Shown here: positions 58,736 through 64,000 of the stretch, piece after piece | Numbering within the stretch: the stretch's first letter is position 1 | Layout: each line of letters opens with the position of its first letter | Assembly: GCF_012489685.1 (NCBI RefSeq) | Contig: NC_080044.1 | Location: 21,432,369 to 21,496,368 of the forward strand | Direction of reading: 5' to 3' | Source of the DNA: Lotus japonicus | Lineage: Eukaryota; Streptophyta; Magnoliopsida; Fabales; Fabaceae | DNA length: 64,000 bases | Position numbers and translations under genes: made by a program | The notes under the pieces: model-generated | Database searches by the model: none | The model's input: only the letters and a program-made list of their open reading frames with translations | What the model was told of the DNA's origin: nothing

Positions 58736-61454
58736 GGCTTAATCCTCAAATTAGTCCCTGTCTTTGTCTCGTCGTCTGATCTAAGTCCCTCACCGGAAAA
58801 ATTTGTGCAAAAGGTCCTCATCAATGCAAAACGTATGGAGTCAGTCCTCGCCGGAGCCCGGAGCCCGGAGCTCCGGCGAGTGATGAAATGGCATGATGAC
58901 TGTATTAATGAGTCCTACGTGGACTTAAAAAAAATAAAAAATTACACATTTGAAAAGTAAATTAATTAAAAACCCAAAATTATTATTTAACCTAATTTCC
59001 CAAATAATTAGGTAGATGGAAAACATGAAAGTTCATCTCCTCCTCCAGCCGTTCTCCTCCTTTCTTCTTCTCAAAACCTAATTTCTCAATTCCATAAATT
59101 CATCTCCTCCTCCTTCATCTTCTTACTCTTCTTCTTCATTATCATCAAAGGACCCATGAAAACCCCACCAACACCTGCAACCCCCACCCCCAACCAAAAC
59201 CCCATGAAAACCTGCAACTGAAACCCCAACGCCACCACCATCTACAACCGATCTGGCTCGATCTGGCTGGTTTTGGGTTCTGGTACGACTTGGTTCGCTT
59301 CGGTTTGGGCTTGGGTGGTTGTTGTGGCTTGTTTGTTGTTGACATGGGTTCAAGAGGTCGTTCTGGGTGCGGATCTGAGTTCGAGTTCATGGGAGAAGGA
59401 GAAGGAGAAGAGGGTGAGGAAGAACAGAGGCAGCACAAAATATCCAAGCAAAGATTGATTTTTTTAGATGGGACCTTCTTCTCCTAGATGTGACTGTGTT
59501 TCCATTTCACATTTTCCCATTTCTGGGTCAGATTGAGTTCTATAAAGTTTTTTTTTTGTATTTAGATATGGTTTTGAAATGAAATTTGGCTTTGGAATGA
59601 ATTATGGTTTTGATTTCAGTTCTGTAAATGTGTTCTTTTGGTTTACAGATTTGGTTTCACATCTAGTTTCAATTTTGATTCATTTTAATGAGGGTTCAAT
59701 TCAAGATTCTTTTCATCAAGAGAAATTATGATTTGAGGTTCTTGCTTTTGGCTCATTGGCTACGGATGGGGTTTATGGGTTTGTTTCTGGAGTTTGGTTT
59801 GGAGACATGAAGAAGTTGGGTTTGGGGTGAGATTCAGAAAGGTTACTGGGTAAGAGAGTGTTGGTTGAGGAAGATTTTTTTCTGGGTTGGAGATCATGAA
59901 GGGAAGAATATTGATGATCCTCATGAATCTTTTTTGTTTTGTTTATTTAGGATTAATAATTCTGAAATTAGAAATTAAGGATTTTTTAATTAAGAGTAAA
60001 ATACACTCACCCCCCTTAAGGTTTGCAAGAATGACACTCCACCCCATTGTTTTCTAAAATCTACACTCCACCCCATTTTTTATAAAGGCAAAATTTAGTG
60101 ACGAAAACAAATTTGTCACTAATAAAAAATAATTACTAATTAGTTAAAATTTAAATAAATTAAATGCATATACACTATCATACATTAATTTATGAAAATA
60201 ATTTTACTGAATTAAATTTAAAAAAATCATCCACTCTGCCTGTTAAGTCCACGTCTCATCTATCTCCAAATCATATTTCTCACCACAAACGGTCACCACC
60301 AAACCTTTGCTCACTTTAACACGACGACAACCATCCCAGAATGTGAAACCCCATGGCACCACCATGCCTCAAAGTTTTGTTGCGACCTGAACCCCATAAC
60401 ATGAATCGCACATCCCCAAAGCCACTTGTTCAACTACTTGTTGTGAACTTCACCCCTTTAAGTTGTGAGCGAACACTTTGTTGGTTTAAGATGTTGTTGG
60501 ATTTTGTTAAAAACGGTGCTCCACCGCATCGTTGGGTTCTAATAACCTCCGATCCACTTCATATTTCTTAATTTTGTTTCTTTATTTTCTTCACCACCCA
60601 TTTGTGTTGCTTTTTGGAACGGGAGGCAGCAGTGGAAAATTTTCCGCAATGGGCGAAAGCCTGACGGAACAATGTCGCGTGGAGGTAGAGGGCCTACGGG
60701 TCGTGAACTTCTTTTCCAGGAGAAGAAGCAATGACGGTATCCGGGGAATAAGCATCGACTAACTCTGTGCCAGGAGCCGCAGTAAGACAGAGGATGCAAG
60801 CGTTATCCGGATACAATCCAATTTTAAAAATTGGAGGTATAAATAGATTATTTTGATTAAAATTGAATTATTACCAAATATGAAAACACAAGCATGTTTC
60901 ACTATGTTCGAGATTTGGTTTGTCAACCGGTCATGTGTGCTATTGCAGAATTTGCATTGTGAATTTACGGAGGAAGAACGCGATTGAGAGAATGAGGAGG
61001 ACTGTGATGTTTTCATTTTTATATTTATTGGATTATATTGAAAATATTTTTTGAAATTATTGATTAACAATTTAAATAATAACTAATTATTAATGAAGAA
61101 TATTTTTCGTCACTAAATTTGCCTCTATATAAAATGGGGTGGGGTGTAGATTTTAGATAAGAATGGGGTGGAGTGTTATTCTAACAAAACTTGAGGGGGG
61201 TGAGTGTACTTTACTCTTTAATTAATAGTTTTAATTTAGTTAAATATGTATCATTTAAAATTAATTAAAAATGACGTGGATAAAGCCAAATCAGCATTCA
61301 TTTGCCACTCAGCAAGCTCGCCGGAGCTCCGGGCTCCGGCGAGGACTCGCTCCATACGTTTTGCATTGATGAGGTCCTTTTGCACAAATTTTTTCGGTGA
61401 GGGACTTAAATCAGACGACGAGACAAAGACAGGGACTAATTTGAGGATTAAGCC
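58736..61454. mobile_element. MULE-type element, 9-bp TSD GAAATTGTA
   Basis: Flanked by GAAATTGTA at 58727-58735 and 61455-61463. Long terminal inverted repeats of about 170-200 bp start GGCTTAATCCTCAAATTAG and end in its complement. They contain AGTCCCTGTCTTTGTCTCG and a palindromic GCCGGAGCTCCGG-type core. No transposase. The left interior (59030-59470) is Pro/Gly-rich in translation and might be captured host DNA. A smaller MULE-like element is nested at 59994-61216. Confidence 0.85.
59994..61216. mobile_element. Nested MULE-like element, TSD TTTAATTAA
   Basis: Flanked by TTTAATTAA at 59985-59993 and 61217-61225. Inverted ends GAGTAAAATACACTCACC and GGTGAGTGTACTTTACTC continue for about 150 bp, through CACTCCACCCCATT and TTTAGTGACGAAAA. 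1223 bp, no transposase. The interior at 60340-60800 is GC-richer with frames of unknown nature. Confidence 0.85.
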
Positions 61455-61799
61455 GAAATTGTAAATAAGGAATGATTTCAATGTCATTTGCAAATTCTTA
61501 GATTGGTCAATGCATTTACTGATTTACTCAATATTCCTTCAATTTCTACTACTATATATCACTTTTACACCGCCTAATGAATAGTTCAAATCAACACCAT
61601 TTAATTATTATTTTGATTAAGTTTTGGTCAATGCATTTACAGAATTTGCATTCAATTTGATTTAAAACGCACAGGTGAAAATTATTACGTTTTTATTGTT
61701 TTTGCATCAGAAGCGGAAACAAATTAAGAGTCATTACACCATAAAATGAAAAACCCCATTCTTTGATTAATGGGCTAAAAACTGAAATACGTTATTGGG

Positions 61800-61934
61800 C
61801 TTTTATAATTGAGGTCCAAAATAATTAGGAGGTGACACTTGTTATATAAAGAGGGGGGTGGTTGAGAGTGGGTCTTGGAGTGCCAAGTCATGGAGGTGGG
61901 GCTCACAGCCTTCCTCTTTTCTAAAGTATATAGA
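61800..61934 (-). mobile_element. Second Helitron 5' terminus
   Basis: On the minus strand begins TCTATATACTTTAG after an A, like the complete Helitron at 58210. Similar over roughly 130 bp. I find no matching hairpin and CTRR end to its left, so it may be truncated or part of an older copy that the MULE and other insertions broke up. Confidence 0.6.
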
Positions 61935-64000
61935 TTAGGATAAAATGAAATTATGTGTTATATATTTTTATTTTTATTTGATAGTTCAGATAGTTTGGAG
62001 AGACTACTAAAAAATTACTTTGTAAGTTTGGGGAGACGATATCATATATTTGTATGTTTTACGTAGCATTATAACACCACTGTTACGTGGCCTGATAGGG
62101 CAGGTACGAGGTGAATGAGAATCATTTAGAAACGGTTTTGAACCCCCACAAAAATACAAATGTCCGAAAAAACAGAACACCTACAGTTTTTTACGGTTTT
62201 AAACCGCCAAAAAATACCTCGTGCGTAGTGCACGAGTTGTCACGTCGTGCCAAATAGCCTTTAGTATAAATATATGTTGTATTGTGTGATCTTCTATCCA
62301 TCAACTCTTTCATTTTAGTTTTAACTAACCAAGGAAATTCAAATAAGAACATAAAAATATCACTAAGTTTAAGAAGTTAAAAAAAAAACATCTAAGGTTG
62401 CACTCGGGTGTTAATCCTTATTAGTAAGTGCTAATCAACATAACGTGCTTCTAACATATTCTAACGATTTACTTAAAAAAAACATATTCTAACGATTTAC
62501 GCCTACAAAGCATTTTCATATATACAGGGTTAAATTCTTAATTTAGAAAAAGAATATAATAAACACAATTTAACCCTTAGTCTTGTGTTATCTTTATTTA
62601 TTTAAGTTAATAATAGAGCTCAATCTTTGAGGTTGAGCATCAAAGGGTGTTAGAGGAAAAAATTCATTAACCTATCTAGGTAAGAAAGGTCAACCTCTGT
62701 AGGCAATCAGATTATTCAGCATATTAAATTAATCGAAATAATGAATTGCCAAGATAGAAAACTTAATCATAATTAACCAAAAAGTCAACCAAATAAAAAT
62801 CATGTGAAATGTCCTACAGATAATAATACACGCATGAGAAACAATCATGCATCATCTATCACTATCAGAGACATATATCAACCTGATCTGCACTAGAAAA
62901 AACTAATTGGGTCTCTCCATACCATGTAGTTTTAATTATGTATACATATATATATATATAGCATGTGTGAAGACTGAGCACCTGCACTCTGTGGTGCATC
63001 ACCTATCTGTCATTATTTTAAAAAATAAGTCAATTTTTCATTATTTCTAAACATGTGGATCTCTTGTTATCATATTCAACAGATCTACATCTTCTGAATT
63101 GTGATCATAATTCATAAACGCGTACATGCATATTATAGTGAACCGAAAAGGGTATGCCTATGATTGACGGGATGCAAGAAAGAAACTATATGGAAAAGGA
63201 AAAGAGTAGATAAGGATTAATTAATGTTAGCTAGAGAAAAAAGAAGATGATCAATTAATTAAGATAACAAAGGAAGGATATCATAGGGTTTCGGTGCAGG
63301 TAATTACTTTCCTTAATGGTCAACCATTTACATTCATTACACCTTTTTTTTAACAAACCGAAAGAATTCATTACACCCTATAAGAGTTCCCTGATTATAG
63401 TGGATCATTTATATTTTGGTTCACCGGAGAACTAATAGTTAAAAATCGTTTGATTTAAGATTCTAGGAATATTCTTTGTATTTAGGATAAGATAGAAAGA
63501 GTAATAAAATGGTACAAAGGTAAATAAACTTAATTCCTCTCTCCACCCTACCACCACATCTTCTTTTGCTTCTGCAACTCTCCACCCTACCACCATACCT
63601 TCTTTTGCTTATGCAATAATTATTTGAACCGCCTCCACCGACCACCAACTCCATCATCCCTCTCTTCCTATGTGTTTTGGTCTAGACCTCTCCCTCTGTT
63701 TTGGTCTAGATTTGGCGGTGGCCGTGTTGTTGTTGGCCCTGATTTAGTTTAGATCTTGATCTGGTGGTGGTGTGGGTCCCAACAATAGGAGGCTCTTGTT
63801 TAATAGACGTTGGTGCGTTACTCCGGACATGACATATGACATCCCTACACCCTCAAACTCCCACTATGACCCGTCTTCGCTTATAAAATCATAAAGGGAG
63901 AAAATAGTGGGTAGTAGAGTTTTGGCATAGCGGGGACACCATCTCCTCACTTCCCTCCCCACCGTCAACGCTGCATAGAGAGACGATTAATCTCCTCCCA
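61935..64000. other. Intergenic DNA, no gene seen
   Basis: AT-rich with an AT microsatellite near 62941-62960 and a hairpin at 62218-62236 (CTCGTGC and GCACGAG) followed by TATAAATATA near 62267. A short tandem duplication of CTCTCCACCCTACCACCA is at about 63539-63618. I see no coding frame of substance. Confidence 0.5.
63539..63618. repeat. About 45-bp tandem duplication
   Basis: CTCTCCACCCTACCACCA followed by CTTCTTTTGCTT occurs twice in succession with a few differences. Confidence 0.75.

Noticed and set aside
59145..59487. Pro-rich and Gly/Val-rich frames as a gene
   Set aside because: Three overlapping frames are all open because of biased composition; no family features and no clear splice structure.
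62200..62290. Hairpin plus TATA as a viral-type promoter or small RNA gene
   Set aside because: Only a 7-bp stem and a common TATA-like motif; no viral coding sequence nearby.

Overview
The window looks like repeat-rich intergenic DNA from a dicot plant nuclear genome. A legume is my best guess, because the Sirevirus-type Copia element and the long-LTR Tekay-type elements resemble legume families, but nothing here fixes the species. There is no bacterial-style gene organisation, no tRNA or rRNA that I can recognise, and no intact host gene. Nearly all recognisable coding sequence belongs to transposable elements. Most element boundaries below rest on matching target-site duplications (TSDs) read directly from the sequence.

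Layout. 1-6.4 kb: AT-rich intergenic DNA with small DNA-transposon debris (a Stowaway-like end, a 205-bp hAT MITE, another MITE, a hairpin, a 178-bp tandem duplication) and LTR-like decayed sequence. 6.5-10.7 kb: a solo LTR (TSD CATGT) that splits an older open reading frame and contains a 187-bp MITE (9-bp TSD) and a second solo LTR (TSD CATGA). 12.7-46.6 kb: one very long nest. Its outer shell is a solo LTR whose two ends lie 34 kb apart (TSD AAGCC). Inserted in it are (i) a Tekay-like chromovirus, 14268-25345, with two 4.06-kb LTRs, a gag and a chromodomain stub but no polymerase, and (ii) a LINE-1, 28045-46044, with a 19-bp TSD and a poly(A) tail. The LINE is itself split by a 12.1-kb Sirevirus-type Copia element, 32855-44953 (TSD TCTCT), with gag, pol, an env-like ORF and an antisense gene.

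46.6-50.4 kb: a coiled-coil retroelement ORF fragment and a Mutator-like (MULE) element that contains a 662-bp hAT element. 50.6-52.3 kb: a tRNA-derived SINE and a four-exon relic of a plant gene. 53.6-58.2 kb: a Helitron on the minus strand carrying a decayed gene that joins replication protein A (RPA1-like) OB folds to the C-terminal part of a PIF1-type helicase. 58.7-61.5 kb: a MULE with a second MULE-like element nested inside, both with perfect 9-bp TSDs. A second Helitron 5' terminus lies at 61.8-61.93 kb. The remainder is intergenic.

How the parts relate. The order of insertion can be read from the interruptions: outer solo LTR first, then the LINE and the Tekay element, then the Copia element into the LINE. 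By eye the paired LTRs differ at about 0.4% (Tekay) and 0.5% (Copia), so both are recent, although each element is defective. The most unusual content is the antisense two-frame ORF with its own TATA box inside the Copia element, and the RPA-helicase chimera in the Helitron.
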